Positions 41,212 through 49,577 of a stretch of 64,000 nucleotides of DNA are shown here, in pieces. Under the pieces are notes generated by a model. It worked only from the letters and a program-made list of their open reading frames with translations. It made no database searches and was not told where the DNA came from. The first letter of the stretch is position 1. Each line of letters opens with the position of its first letter. This stretch comes from Deltaproteobacteria bacterium HGW-Deltaproteobacteria-12 (lineage in GTDB: Bacteria; Desulfobacterota; Syntrophia; Syntrophales; Smithellaceae): the NCBI GenBank assembly GCA_002840565.1, contig PHBK01000026.1, positions 1 through 64,000 of the forward strand. The letters are read 5' to 3'. The position numbers were made by a program, and so were the translations under genes.

Positions 41212-42189
41212 ATGAAAAAATTTGCACATTTTAATGCCAAGACTTTAGACGAAGCGGTTTCAATTCTCGAGCGCTACCGAGGCAAGGCGAATGTCATTGC
41301 CGGCGGGACGGATTTGCTGGGCCAGATGAAGGACCGGATTCTACCGAACAATCCGGAGGCCTTGGTGAACATCAAAAGCATTCCCGGACTTGATATAATC
41401 ACTGAGCAAGGCGGTTTCTTAAAAATAGGAACATTGGCTTTGTTGGAAGATATCGCCCACAATGCTGTCATTAAGAGCAAATACTCAGCCTTGGCTGAAG
41501 CCGCCCGCAGAACCGCTTCACCCCATATCAGGGAGATGGGTACGATCGGCGGCAACATATGCCAGGACATTCGATGCTGGTATTACCGAAACCCTGACAA
41601 CCGTTTCCCCTGCCTGCGAAAAGGCGGAGGAAGATGTTATGCCTTGGATGGTGACAAACGATACCACTCGATATTCGGGGGAAGCGTAAAAGAGGGATGT
41701 TTAGCAGTGCATCCGAGTGATACAGCACCGGCTTTGGTGTCATTAGGGGCCTACGTGCAAACCACAAAAAGAAAAATTCATATCGATGATTTTTTCCAGG
41801 TGGAGATTTCCAGAACTACTGTGTTGGATGATAAAGAAATCGTTACGGAGATTCAAATTCCTGAGCCGGCAAAGAACAGCAGGAGCGCCTTCCTGAAATA
41901 TGCCTTCAGAAAATCTATCGATTTTCCTATTGTTAATTGTGCCGTATCCGTTACCAGCGCAGGCGGGCAAGTGGAAAGTGCCAGAATATGTTTGAATGCC
42001 GTTTTCGTGAAACCGTATCGAGCAACGAAAGCTGAAGAGTACCTGATAGGGAAAAAAATAACCAAAGCAAATGCCGAACGCGCCGGTAAGGCTGCCGTAG
42101 ATGATGCCAAGTCATTTGAGGAAAATGATTATATGGTTAATGCAGCTAAAGCCCTTGTTACCAGAGCTGTTCTGTCCTGTGCGGAATAG
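41212..42189 (+). CDS. molybdenum hydroxylase FAD subunit with extra [4Fe-4S] loop (HcrB-like)
   Basis: FAD subunit of 325 residues. The FAD motifs are ANVIAGGTDLLGQMK and TIGGNICQDIRC. Between residues 120 and 165 an insertion holds Cys122, Cys134, Cys142 and Cys163, closely matching the spacing of the four ligands of the extra [4Fe-4S] cluster in HcrB of 4-hydroxybenzoyl-CoA reductase, which reverses the usual electron flow. The ATG at 41212 follows AAGGAAG; a TTG at 41206 is in frame. Its gene is last of the three hydroxylase genes and is followed by an ABC importer. Confidence 0.9.
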   Translation: MKKFAHFNAKTLDEAVSILERYRGKANVIAGGTDLLGQMKDRILPNNPEALVNIKSIPGLDIITEQGGFLKIGTLALLEDIAHNAVIKSKYSALAEAARRTASPHIREMGTIGGNICQDIRCWYYRNPDNRFPCLRKGGGRCYALDGDKRYHSIFGGSVKEGCLAVHPSDTAPALVSLGAYVQTTKRKIHIDDFFQVEISRTTVLDDKEIVTEIQIPEPAKNSRSAFLKYAFRKSIDFPIVNCAVSVTSAGGQVESARICLNAVFVKPYRATKAEEYLIGKKITKANAERAGKAAVDDAKSFEENDYMVNAAKALVTRAVLSCAE

Positions 42190-42197
42190 GATGTCAA

Positions 42198-43070
42198 ATG
42201 TATGATATTGGGATAATCAGTCAACAAATTTTAAATGGTCTCATTACGGGTAGCGGCTACATTCTGGTTGCTCTTGGGCTTACATTGATTTTCGGTGTCT
42301 ATCGTATAATCAATATGGCTCATGGTGCAGTTTATATGTGGGGCGCTTTTTTCTGTCAGATATTTGCGACCAGATTAGGGCTCAATTTTTATTTAGCTAC
42401 AATCATTGCCATGGTTCTGGCCGGATTTCTTTCCGTTTTCCTGGAAAGAATCGTGTTCCGAAAAGTGAAGGGTCAGGCCGACTGGGTGGCTTTGGTGGCA
42501 GGTTTGGGTATCTATTATACCCTGGAAAATTTGGGCTGGATCGTCTTGGGTCCCAGAGAGCTTCACGTTTTTGCCGATGCCGCCACACATACAGTCAGGT
42601 TCGCCGGTTTCTATGTTAACTTACAAAAATTGATTCTGGCAGCTATCTGCCTGGTCATAGTTGTGGGCATGGTAGTGGTACTCAAAAAGACCAGTGTGGG
42701 CCGCGCCATCCGGGCGGCAAGTTCAGATTCAGAAGCCGCCTTACTGGTGGGAATTAACACAAATCTTATATCCACGGTGGTCTTCTTTCTGGGCGGTGCC
42801 TTTGCCGCTGTTGCCGGTAGCTTGCTTGGGTCTCTTAGTTCGGTAGCGCCGGCTATGGGTTTTGCTCCAATGATCATGGCCTTTGTCATCGTTGTTTTTG
42901 GAGGCATGGGAAGTATTCTGGGTACAGTAATAGCCGGACTGATGGTTGGTGTAATTCAAAATCTCCTGGCTTATACCGTAGCTCCCAGCTTTGCTTATGC
43001 CTTCACGATGCTGATCCTGCTGGCCATTTTTATTGTAAAACCGACAGGTCTTTTTGGGGAGGTGAAGTGA
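42198..43070 (+). CDS. livH: branched-chain-type ABC transporter permease (LivH family)
   Basis: Inner-membrane permease of 290 residues with about eight hydrophobic segments. GSGYILVALGLTLIFGVYRIINMAHGAVYMWGAF is the family's N-terminal signature (spread over residues 13-46), and VVFGGMGSILGTVIAGL is the C-terminal coupling region. In catabolic clusters this family often imports aromatic or other carboxylates rather than Leu/Ile/Val. It starts 8 bases after the FAD subunit and overlaps livM by one base. Confidence 0.92.
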   Translation: MYDIGIISQQILNGLITGSGYILVALGLTLIFGVYRIINMAHGAVYMWGAFFCQIFATRLGLNFYLATIIAMVLAGFLSVFLERIVFRKVKGQADWVALVAGLGIYYTLENLGWIVLGPRELHVFADAATHTVRFAGFYVNLQKLILAAICLVIVVGMVVVLKKTSVGRAIRAASSDSEAALLVGINTNLISTVVFFLGGAFAAVAGSLLGSLSSVAPAMGFAPMIMAFVIVVFGGMGSILGTVIAGLMVGVIQNLLAYTVAPSFAYAFTMLILLAIFIVKPTGLFGEVK

Positions 43071-43999
43071 TGCCCAAAAAGAATTTTATAATCTTTGCAG
43101 TGCTGGTGATAATCTATGCCATTGTTCCGGTTATAGCACCGGAAAACATCGTTCATCTGATGGCCAGAACCGGTATCTGGATTATCGTAGCAGCGGGTTT
43201 GAATCTGCTTACCGGTTACATGGGATATGTATCATTCGGCAATGCCGCATTTGTGGGCATTGGATCCTATTGTGCCGCACTTATGGCAGAGCATTTAGGT
43301 TTTTCCTTCTGGATAGTCTTGATTATCGCTCCGATTCTGACTGCATTTGTCGGCCTTTTGTTGGGAAAGGCTCTACTCAGACTGTCAGGTATATATTTTT
43401 CGATCGGGACCCTTATTTTAGGAGAAATACTGTTTTCAGTCTATTACAACTGGACTCCGGTCACAGGCGGATTTATGGGCCTCAACGTAGAGGAGGTATC
43501 GGTTTTCGGCGTGCAATTCGGATTAATCCAGTGGTACTACTTAGTACATTTAACGTTACTGGTTGTTACAGTTGCTCTCTACTTTCTCGTTAAATCTCAG
43601 TTCGGCAAAGAACTTATAGCCATACGGGAAAATGAATCCCTGGCGGAATCCCTGGGAGTTGACGTTAAAATGAGAAAATCCCAGTGTTTTGCCTTGACCT
43701 GCCTTCTTGCGGGATTAGGTGGAGTGCTCTATGGGTATTACATGCGTCATATTGATCCTGGTTCCTTTGCCATGGCCGCTTCCACGGAATTCATAACAAT
43801 TGTTATTATTGGAGGTTTAGCCACCCTTCAAGGTCCATTCATCGGAGCGTATATACTCATTGCTTTGTCACTTTATCTCGAAGTGTTGGGTAGTTGGCGC
43901 ATGGTTATATATGGTTTGATCATTGTTTTGGTGATGCTCTATGCCAGGGGCGGGATTGCCGGAGCGTTTAAAACTATTTTAAAAAAAATCAGGACATAA
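43070..43999 (+). CDS. livM: branched-chain-type ABC transporter permease (LivM family)
   Basis: Second permease, 309 residues. Signatures are AAGLNLLTGYMGYVSFGNAAFVGIG at residues 45-69 in the N-terminal half and ENESLAESLGVDV with VIIGGLATLQGPFIGAY in the C-terminal half. About nine transmembrane segments. The ATG overlaps the livH stop (TGATG). It forms a heterodimeric channel with LivH. Confidence 0.92.
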   Translation: MPKKNFIIFAVLVIIYAIVPVIAPENIVHLMARTGIWIIVAAGLNLLTGYMGYVSFGNAAFVGIGSYCAALMAEHLGFSFWIVLIIAPILTAFVGLLLGKALLRLSGIYFSIGTLILGEILFSVYYNWTPVTGGFMGLNVEEVSVFGVQFGLIQWYYLVHLTLLVVTVALYFLVKSQFGKELIAIRENESLAESLGVDVKMRKSQCFALTCLLAGLGGVLYGYYMRHIDPGSFAMAASTEFITIVIIGGLATLQGPFIGAYILIALSLYLEVLGSWRMVIYGLIIVLVMLYARGGIAGAFKTILKKIRT

Positions 44000-44003
44000 A
44001 TAG

Positions 44004-44771
44004 ATGAATTTACTTAAAGCTGAAAATATTTCCAAATCGTTTGGTGGGCTTAAAGCAATAAATGATGTGTCTTTTGAAGTCAGGAAAGCGGAGATCCTTG
44101 CATTGATCGGACCGAATGGTGCCGGAAAAACCACTTTGCTCAACCTGATAACAAACTTTATTAAGCCCGACAAAGGGCATGTGGTTTTTTGCGATCAGAG
44201 CATTGACGGTAAACCGCGGCATACCATAGTCAAACTGGGCATAGCACGAACCTTTCAGACGCTTACTGTTTTTGAAAACCTTACGGCGGCAGATAACATA
44301 ATCATCGGTCACTCGGCCCGGACCGGTCTAGACCTCGGGAGCATCTGGAACGTAACTGCCTACCATAAGAAAAGACAAGAAAAGAAAGAAAGTTTTTCCA
44401 AAGTACTCTATGACTTAATAGAGTTTGTCAACTTAAATAAGAAGTACATAAATTGGCCGGTGAATGAGCTGTCAATCATCGATAAAAAAAGAGTGGCTAT
44501 TGCTTGTGCATTGGCCTCAGAGCCTAAATTATTGCTGTTGGATGAGCCTCTGGCCGGACTAAATCAGACCGAGGCACAGGAAATATTGGATTTAATGAGA
44601 AAGACAAAAGCAGCAGGTACTTCCATACTCCTAATAGACCATAATCTGGAAGCAGTTATGAGTGTGTCAGACAGGGTGATGGTTCTGAATTTTGGTGAAT
44701 TTGTCTGTGAAGGAACTCCTTCCGAGATTATCTGTCATAAAAAGGTTCGAGAAGTGTATTTAGGGGAATAA
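44004..44771 (+). CDS. livG: ABC transporter ATPase (LivG family)
   Basis: Cytoplasmic ATPase, 255 residues. Walker A is GPNGAGKTTLL and Walker B LLLLDEPLAGLN. LivG signatures include GIARTFQTLTVFENLT. The usual LSGGQ signature is altered to VNELSIIDKKRVAIA, so the C loop lacks the SGG core, which is unusual. It is followed two bases later by livF. Confidence 0.9.
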   Translation: MNLLKAENISKSFGGLKAINDVSFEVRKAEILALIGPNGAGKTTLLNLITNFIKPDKGHVVFCDQSIDGKPRHTIVKLGIARTFQTLTVFENLTAADNIIIGHSARTGLDLGSIWNVTAYHKKRQEKKESFSKVLYDLIEFVNLNKKYINWPVNELSIIDKKRVAIACALASEPKLLLLDEPLAGLNQTEAQEILDLMRKTKAAGTSILLIDHNLEAVMSVSDRVMVLNFGEFVCEGTPSEIICHKKVREVYLGE

Positions 44772-44773
44772 TC

Positions 44774-45478
44774 ATGTTGAGCGTAAAAAATCTTTCTATA
44801 AAATATGGACATACTGAGGTTCTGCACAATCTGAATCTGAATATTGAGAGAGGCGAGATCGTAACTTTGTTTGGTCCGAACGGATCAGGAAAGTCTACTC
44901 TATTGCGAAGCATTTGCGGGTTAATGCCAATCGCGAGCGGAGAGATCATCTTTGAAGATAAAAAATTAAAAGACTGCTCGACATCCGATATCGTGCGAAT
45001 GGGAATTTCCCAGGTTCCGGAAGGGCGCAGGGTCTTTTATGAAATGACGGTTCTGGAAAATCTTTTGGTAGGCGGTTATCTCCATAATAACAAAGAAAAT
45101 AATAAAAAACTGGACGAAGTGTTTAAAATATTTCCAAGATTGGAAGAAAGAGCAAAACAGAAAGGAGGGACTTTAAGCGGGGGAGAACAGTCTATGCTAG
45201 TTGTCGGCAGGGCTTTAATGAATAAACCAAAGTTACTTATCATGGATGAGCCTTGTTTGGGGTTGGCTCCGATTATTGTGAAAAATCTTGCGGAAACCAT
45301 AAAACGGGTAGTTCAAAGCGGCTTAACAGTACTGCTTGTAGAACAGAATTCCAAGTTTGCTTTGAGTTTAGCCATGCGCGGTTATGTTATCTCGAATGGG
45401 AAAATCGTCGCAGAAGGGACAACTGAGAACTTGATGTCTAGGGAAGAAGAAATAAGAAAGGCGTATTTGGGTGCTTGA
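44774..45478 (+). CDS. livF: ABC transporter ATPase (LivF family)
   Basis: Second ATPase, 234 residues. Walker A is GPNGSGKSTLL, the signature is GGTLSGGEQSMLVVGRAL and Walker B is LLIMDEPCLGLAP. ISQVPEGRRVFYEMTVLENL is the LivF family marker. It has a complete C loop, so with the altered LivG the pair may have one fully canonical ATP site. Confidence 0.93.
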   Translation: MLSVKNLSIKYGHTEVLHNLNLNIERGEIVTLFGPNGSGKSTLLRSICGLMPIASGEIIFEDKKLKDCSTSDIVRMGISQVPEGRRVFYEMTVLENLLVGGYLHNNKENNKKLDEVFKIFPRLEERAKQKGGTLSGGEQSMLVVGRALMNKPKLLIMDEPCLGLAPIIVKNLAETIKRVVQSGLTVLLVEQNSKFALSLAMRGYVISNGKIVAEGTTENLMSREEEIRKAYLGA

Positions 45479-45573
45479 GGAAGATGAATTAAGATTGTGC
45501 AACTTATCTTTTCATCAAGCGGCGCGTTTAATTGCTTAAACATGAAACCAAAGGAAATTGAAAGGAGCAATGT

Positions 45574-46947
45574 ATGTACGTAAGAAGTGAAAGATTGAAA
45601 AATTGGTTGGCTGGGCTAATGCTTTTAGTAATGGTGTTGTGTCCGCTATCTGTGGCTAAGAATGCCAATGCGGCCGAAGCTCAACCAGAGACATTCAAAG
45701 TCGGCCAAATTTTGACCCTGAGCGGTCCAATGGCTGTTATGGGCCTTCTGGAAAAAGATGGGTTAATGATCGCCATTGAAGACTTAAACAAAAATGGCGG
45801 AGTCATGATCCAGGGCAAGAAACGGCTCATCGAACCAATATTTTATGATGATGAAGCCAGCCCGAAGAAGGCCGTTGATGCAGCATACAGCTTGATCAAT
45901 AAAGATAAGGTAAAAGTTATCGTTGGCCTCAGAATGAACGAAGCAATCGAAGCTGTTCAGCAAATTACTGAAAAAAAGAAAATATTTGTTATCACCTGCC
46001 TAGCCTCCTATCCCGGAGTATTTCTTGGTAAAAAATACGGCGTACTGTTAGGCGATTCCGGTTGGACGGAAGCCGTCTCTATGGTAAGGTTTTTAACGGA
46101 TAAACCGGAGAAGTTGATAAAGGCCGGTATAGATCCGAAAATTGATAAGAGATACGACTTCAGAAATAAGAAAATTGCTTATTGGGGAAGAGATGAAATG
46201 TACTGTGTTTATTCCGATCTGGGTGCCAAAGATGCAATTGCAGAGTTCGGAAAAAAACTGGGTTTGAAGTACACCGGCGGAACAATGTATCCTATTGGAA
46301 CAACCGATGTGTCTCCCTATGTACAGCGCATGATGGCTGCGAAACCAGACATCATCTACAACGGTCTTTACCTATATGAAGAAGAGCTCAAGTTGATGAG
46401 AGCTCTTAAAGAAATGGGTTATGATCTTGGGCCCAATGGCAACTTGCTGATGATCAATACCAACGACGATTTCAATCATGCCCATATTATGGACCCATTG
46501 TTGAAAGAAGGGTTCAACCTGAAAGGAAACTTATCTACTGGTCAGGATATGCCTGATGAAATAGCACCAAACTATCCAATACGTGCCGCATTTATCAATA
46601 AAATGATGGCCAAACATAAGCGCATGCCCAGTCTACTGGAAGACGGTGGCTATGATCAAATGTTGTTTTTGGCTAAAGCCGTGGAGAAAGCTAACACTTT
46701 GACAGACACAGACAAAATCAAAGCTGCGATGCTGAGCCTTTCCGTTGATGGTGTTAGAGGTCCGAATCAACAGTTTGTTACACCTAAAAACGTGCCCGCA
46801 CTGGGCAAGTATGTAAATCAGGCTAATTTGCCTCATTATGCCCGCGTTGTTGTTGATAAAAACAAGGTTAAGTATCTCGGATGGTCTTATGGTCCGGAAC
46901 TGTACTGGGGTGCAGGTGTTGGTGGCAGTAAAGTTCTTACAAAGTAA
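45574..46947 (+). CDS. branched-chain-type ABC transporter substrate-binding protein
   Basis: Periplasmic type I binding protein, 457 residues, with a long signal peptide (basic start, hydrophobic core WLAGLMLLVMVLCPL, cleavage near ANAAEA). The mature protein opens FKVGQILTLSGPMAVMG, as LivJ-type and aromatic-acid-binding proteins do, and has EDLNKNGGVMIQGKKRLIE and DDEASPKKAVDAA. It is about 80 residues longer than LivJ. Adjacent to a molybdenum hydroxylase, it probably binds the pathway's acid substrate. The ATG follows AAAGGAGC. A terminator follows 32 bases after the stop. Confidence 0.9.
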   Translation: MYVRSERLKNWLAGLMLLVMVLCPLSVAKNANAAEAQPETFKVGQILTLSGPMAVMGLLEKDGLMIAIEDLNKNGGVMIQGKKRLIEPIFYDDEASPKKAVDAAYSLINKDKVKVIVGLRMNEAIEAVQQITEKKKIFVITCLASYPGVFLGKKYGVLLGDSGWTEAVSMVRFLTDKPEKLIKAGIDPKIDKRYDFRNKKIAYWGRDEMYCVYSDLGAKDAIAEFGKKLGLKYTGGTMYPIGTTDVSPYVQRMMAAKPDIIYNGLYLYEEELKLMRALKEMGYDLGPNGNLLMINTNDDFNHAHIMDPLLKEGFNLKGNLSTGQDMPDEIAPNYPIRAAFINKMMAKHKRMPSLLEDGGYDQMLFLAKAVEKANTLTDTDKIKAAMLSLSVDGVRGPNQQFVTPKNVPALGKYVNQANLPHYARVVVDKNKVKYLGWSYGPELYWGAGVGGSKVLTK

Positions 46948-46979
46948 CTATAAGATTAGTTAGTGTTATATTGGAAATT

Positions 46980-47020
46980 GGAGCCATCCCGTAGTTATTT
47001 TATTCCGGGATGGCTCCTCT
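46980..47020 (+). terminator. hairpin terminator after the ABC importer genes
   Basis: GGAGCCATCCCG and CGGGATGGCTCC form a perfect 12-bp stem with a 14-base loop, followed by TCTTAT. The weak T run may let some transcription through to the MoaD-like gene. It also overlaps an upstream in-frame start of that gene, which argues for the start at 47037. Confidence 0.7.
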
Positions 47021-47036
47021 TATAAGAATAACGTGC

Positions 47037-47318
47037 ATGAAGATCACTGTGAAATTTCATTCCAAGTTCCGTAAAGTCTTCCAGACTGATAAAACAATGA
47101 TTGAACTGCCGGAGAGTGCAACGGTGCGGAATCTTCTAGAGGCTATTTGTAACAGTTCATTACAGAGAAAAACAATTTATGCACCAGGCGGTGTTGAACT
47201 GAGACACGATGTTCTTATTACCAAAAATCGCATGTTCATTTTCCACATGAAAAGGCTGGAAACAGAACTCAAAGACGGGGACGAAATAGAGATCCTTTAC
47301 CCGGCAGGCGGTGGCTGA
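47037..47318 (+). CDS. MoaD/ThiS-like ubiquitin-fold sulfur carrier
   Basis: A 93-residue beta-grasp protein ending in Ala-Gly-Gly-Gly; the Gly-Gly tail is where an E1-like enzyme adenylates and thiocarboxylates such carriers. It begins MKITVKFHSKFRKVF, and DGDEIEILYPAGGG is the MoaD-type end. In molybdopterin synthesis MoaD donates sulfur with MoaE, but no MoaE gene is adjacent; the E1-like partner follows 29 bases on. It may be a carrier dedicated to the cofactor of the neighbouring hydroxylase. Confidence 0.85.
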   Translation: MKITVKFHSKFRKVFQTDKTMIELPESATVRNLLEAICNSSLQRKTIYAPGGVELRHDVLITKNRMFIFHMKRLETELKDGDEIEILYPAGGG

Positions 47319-47347
47319 AAGAAAATTGAATCCTGGATGGCGGATTG

Positions 47348-48196
47348 ATGGAGATTCCAAAAGAAAACCTTTCCACATTTCAACTCCCGGACGGTGAGCA
47401 GGGATATACGGTTGAACTTTCAGTTCTCAAAAAACTGATCGGAGATTCCGCGAATGACCTCAGAGCGGCGATGGTTGCTTGTCTGGAAAAGGGGATATGG
47501 CCAACATGCCTGTTATCCAATCGGGGCGTTTTCTCTCTTTCCGACCAAATTAAATTATTGCAATCCGGTGCTGCAATTATTGGTGCTGGCGGACTGGGTG
47601 GTACAGTTGTTCATGGCTTGGCCAGGCTCGGCGTCGGCAGACTAAGTATCTGCGATGGTGATGCGTTTGAGGAAAGCAATCTCAATAGACAGCTACTCGC
47701 AAGATTGGATCGTTTGGGAATGAACAAGGCGCGGTGTGCAGCGGATGAAATTGCCCTCATCAACCCGGCGATAGAGGTTACTGTGTTTGATGTATGGGCG
47801 GACGAAACTACTCTTTCCGAAATTCTTGAAGGCTGCCAAATAGCAGTTGACTGTCTTGATAATATGACTTCCCGTTATCATCTGCAGTCTGCTTCCGAAC
47901 TCATGGGTATTCCGCTAATACATGGTTCACTCGGCGGAATGGAAGGATTTGTGATGATCATTCGGCCAGGAGAAGCAGGACTCACCAAGCTATATGGACC
48001 GGAGACCGGCGCCGCAACTTTGAGAGACGATCTGGATCTTGGATTCCCTTACTTTACACCGGCAATGGTAGCAAGTCTGCAGGTCAAACTGGCTGTGATG
48101 ATGCTGATCGGGCGCCAGGAAAATGGTGCTGAGAAGGTATTTCACATTGACATGAACATTCCAGCGATTAATCATTTTGATCTGTCCAACTCATAA
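47348..48196 (+). CDS. MoeB/ThiF-like E1 adenylyltransferase
   Basis: Activates the C-terminal Gly of the upstream MoaD-like protein by adenylation. The 282-residue protein has an N-terminal extension of about 75 residues, then the nucleotide motif AAIIGAGGLGGTVV, CDGDAFEESNLNRQLL with the Arg and Asn that contact ATP, and VDCLDNMTSRYHLQ. The two CxxC zinc motifs usual in MoeB and ThiF are absent, as is a rhodanese domain. ATG at 47348 is chosen over a TTG at 47345. The pairing with a Gly-Gly carrier is the main evidence for function. Confidence 0.85.
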   Translation: MEIPKENLSTFQLPDGEQGYTVELSVLKKLIGDSANDLRAAMVACLEKGIWPTCLLSNRGVFSLSDQIKLLQSGAAIIGAGGLGGTVVHGLARLGVGRLSICDGDAFEESNLNRQLLARLDRLGMNKARCAADEIALINPAIEVTVFDVWADETTLSEILEGCQIAVDCLDNMTSRYHLQSASELMGIPLIHGSLGGMEGFVMIIRPGEAGLTKLYGPETGAATLRDDLDLGFPYFTPAMVASLQVKLAVMMLIGRQENGAEKVFHIDMNIPAINHFDLSNS

Positions 48197-48215
48197 CGAA
48201 CGGAGGCAAAAGGCT

Positions 48216-48269
48216 ATGTTTAAGAATGGTAAAAAAGATTCATCTTTTCAAGTAGAGGGCAAAGACTGA
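48216..48269 (+). CDS. possible 17-residue peptide
   Basis: A GGAGG site precedes an ATG and the frame MFKNGKKDSSFQVEGKD. It lies in the gap between the E1-like gene and the PadR regulator gene. The good ribosome binding site is the only support; it could be a leader peptide or chance. Confidence 0.2.
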   Translation: MFKNGKKDSSFQVEGKD

Positions 48270-48295
48270 AAAAAAATTGCGGGAACATTCTATGT

Positions 48296-48307
48296 TGGAA
48301 TATTCCA
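48296..48307. promoter_or_regulatory. palindrome upstream of the PadR gene (candidate operator)
   Basis: TGGAATATTCCA is a perfect 12-bp palindrome 27 bases before the PadR ATG. PadR proteins usually repress their own operon from such a site, so this is a candidate autoregulatory operator. No clear -35/-10 pair is visible next to it. Confidence 0.35.
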
Positions 48308-48334
48308 GGTCAGAATTAATTAAGGTTTACGCAG

Positions 48335-48889
48335 ATGAGAAATCAAGAAACAACTGAGCTTGTCATACTGGGAGTCTTAATGAAAGACGCTATGCATGGT
48401 TATGAGATTAATAAATTCATGTCGGAATATTTGGATAATGTCTGGCATATCAGCACCAGCCAGATATATTTGATTTTGCAGCGATTGGAAAAAAATAAAA
48501 TGGTGACGGAAACATTCACTTTTCAGGAAAATTGGCCGTCGAAAAAAACATTTACTATCAGTGCAGAGGGGAAGAACAAATTTCTGGAGTGGGTTCGGCG
48601 GCCGACCAGACATGTTCGTAATATAAGGTCAGATTTTCTGGCCAAGTTGTTCTTCTTCAATCATCTTAAACTTCAGGACGGATTTGGTTTGGTCGAGGCG
48701 CAGATAGATCTACTAAAGGATTTGAGGGAAAAGGTTGATTATGAATGGAAGCATCAGGAAAGTGAATATAGAAAAGTTGTTCTGGGATTTAAACTGGGCC
48801 AGTTCGATGCCTGTATCAACTGGCTAAAATCGGATGTCGGAAGCTATATCAGAAGTTTTCCTGGGAAGGCAACGGTAATGAGTGATTAA
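48335..48889 (+). CDS. PadR-family transcriptional regulator
   Basis: A 184-residue regulator with the PadR winged helix at residues 5-85 (LVILGVLMKDAMHGYEI, WHISTSQIYLILQRLEKN, and the wing KKTFTISAEGKNKFLEW) and a C-terminal helical dimerisation domain (about 95-175) of the PadR_C type. Known members respond to phenolic acids or drugs. It overlaps or abuts the MobA-like gene downstream, so it probably controls the molybdenum maturation genes in response to a pathway compound. Confidence 0.9.
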   Translation: MRNQETTELVILGVLMKDAMHGYEINKFMSEYLDNVWHISTSQIYLILQRLEKNKMVTETFTFQENWPSKKTFTISAEGKNKFLEWVRRPTRHVRNIRSDFLAKLFFFNHLKLQDGFGLVEAQIDLLKDLREKVDYEWKHQESEYRKVVLGFKLGQFDACINWLKSDVGSYIRSFPGKATVMSD

Positions 48890-48917
48890 AAGTCTTAGCG
48901 GGCTGGAAGAGATTCAA

Positions 48918-49556
48918 ATGATGAAATACCGGGGAAAAAATAGCCCTTTGAAGGTTCGGATAAGTGGCGTTGTATTGGCAGCCGGTGAATCCAGCCGGAT
49001 TGGCGGGACTAAACAGTTGCTCGCATTTCGCGGCTCCACAATTCTTGGCCGGGTAATTGAGAATGCCAGAGAATCTTTACTCGATGAGATCATTGTAGTG
49101 CTCGGACATGATGCAACTGAAATCCGGACTCGAGTTGATTTTGCCGGAGTTCAAGTAGTCCTGAATGATGACTATAAACAAGGGCAGAGCAGTTCCCTGA
49201 AAATGGGATTGAATAATGTGTCCGGCGGGTCTCGTGCCGCAATGTTCCTGTTGGGCGATCAGCCCTTGGTTGATGAGCGTGTGATCAACAAAATGATTCG
49301 GGCATATGAGGAATCATTAAGCCCCATTGTGATACCGGTGTTTGCGGGGCGGCGGGGCAATCCGGTGGTTATAGGCCGTGAATTATTCGGCGATCTTGCA
49401 ATTGCTGCCAAAGATGATGCCGGAGCCCGGGTTCTATTTAATCAAAATGCTGGTCTAATCCACTATGTGGAGATGGACAGCAGTTTTATCCATGCGGATG
49501 TGGATACACCGGAAGACTACAACAATCTAATAAATAATATTAAGAACGGTCGGTAA
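48918..49556 (+). CDS. MobA/MocA-like molybdenum cofactor nucleotidyltransferase
   Basis: Adds CMP (MocA type) or GMP to the molybdenum cofactor. The 212-residue protein has VVLAAGESSRIGGTKQLL for nucleotide binding, LGDQPLVDERVI for the metal-binding Asp, and FAGRRGNPVVIG with DAGARVL, the MocA signatures. XO-family enzymes of bacteria usually carry the CMP form, matching the hydroxylase upstream. ATG at 48918 or 48921 follows GGAAGAGA; an in-frame GTG at 48882 overlaps the PadR gene. Confidence 0.88.
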   Translation: MMKYRGKNSPLKVRISGVVLAAGESSRIGGTKQLLAFRGSTILGRVIENARESLLDEIIVVLGHDATEIRTRVDFAGVQVVLNDDYKQGQSSSLKMGLNNVSGGSRAAMFLLGDQPLVDERVINKMIRAYEESLSPIVIPVFAGRRGNPVVIGRELFGDLAIAAKDDAGARVLFNQNAGLIHYVEMDSSFIHADVDTPEDYNNLINNIKNGR

Positions 49557-49577
49557 ATTGGAAGGGAAAATTCTAAC

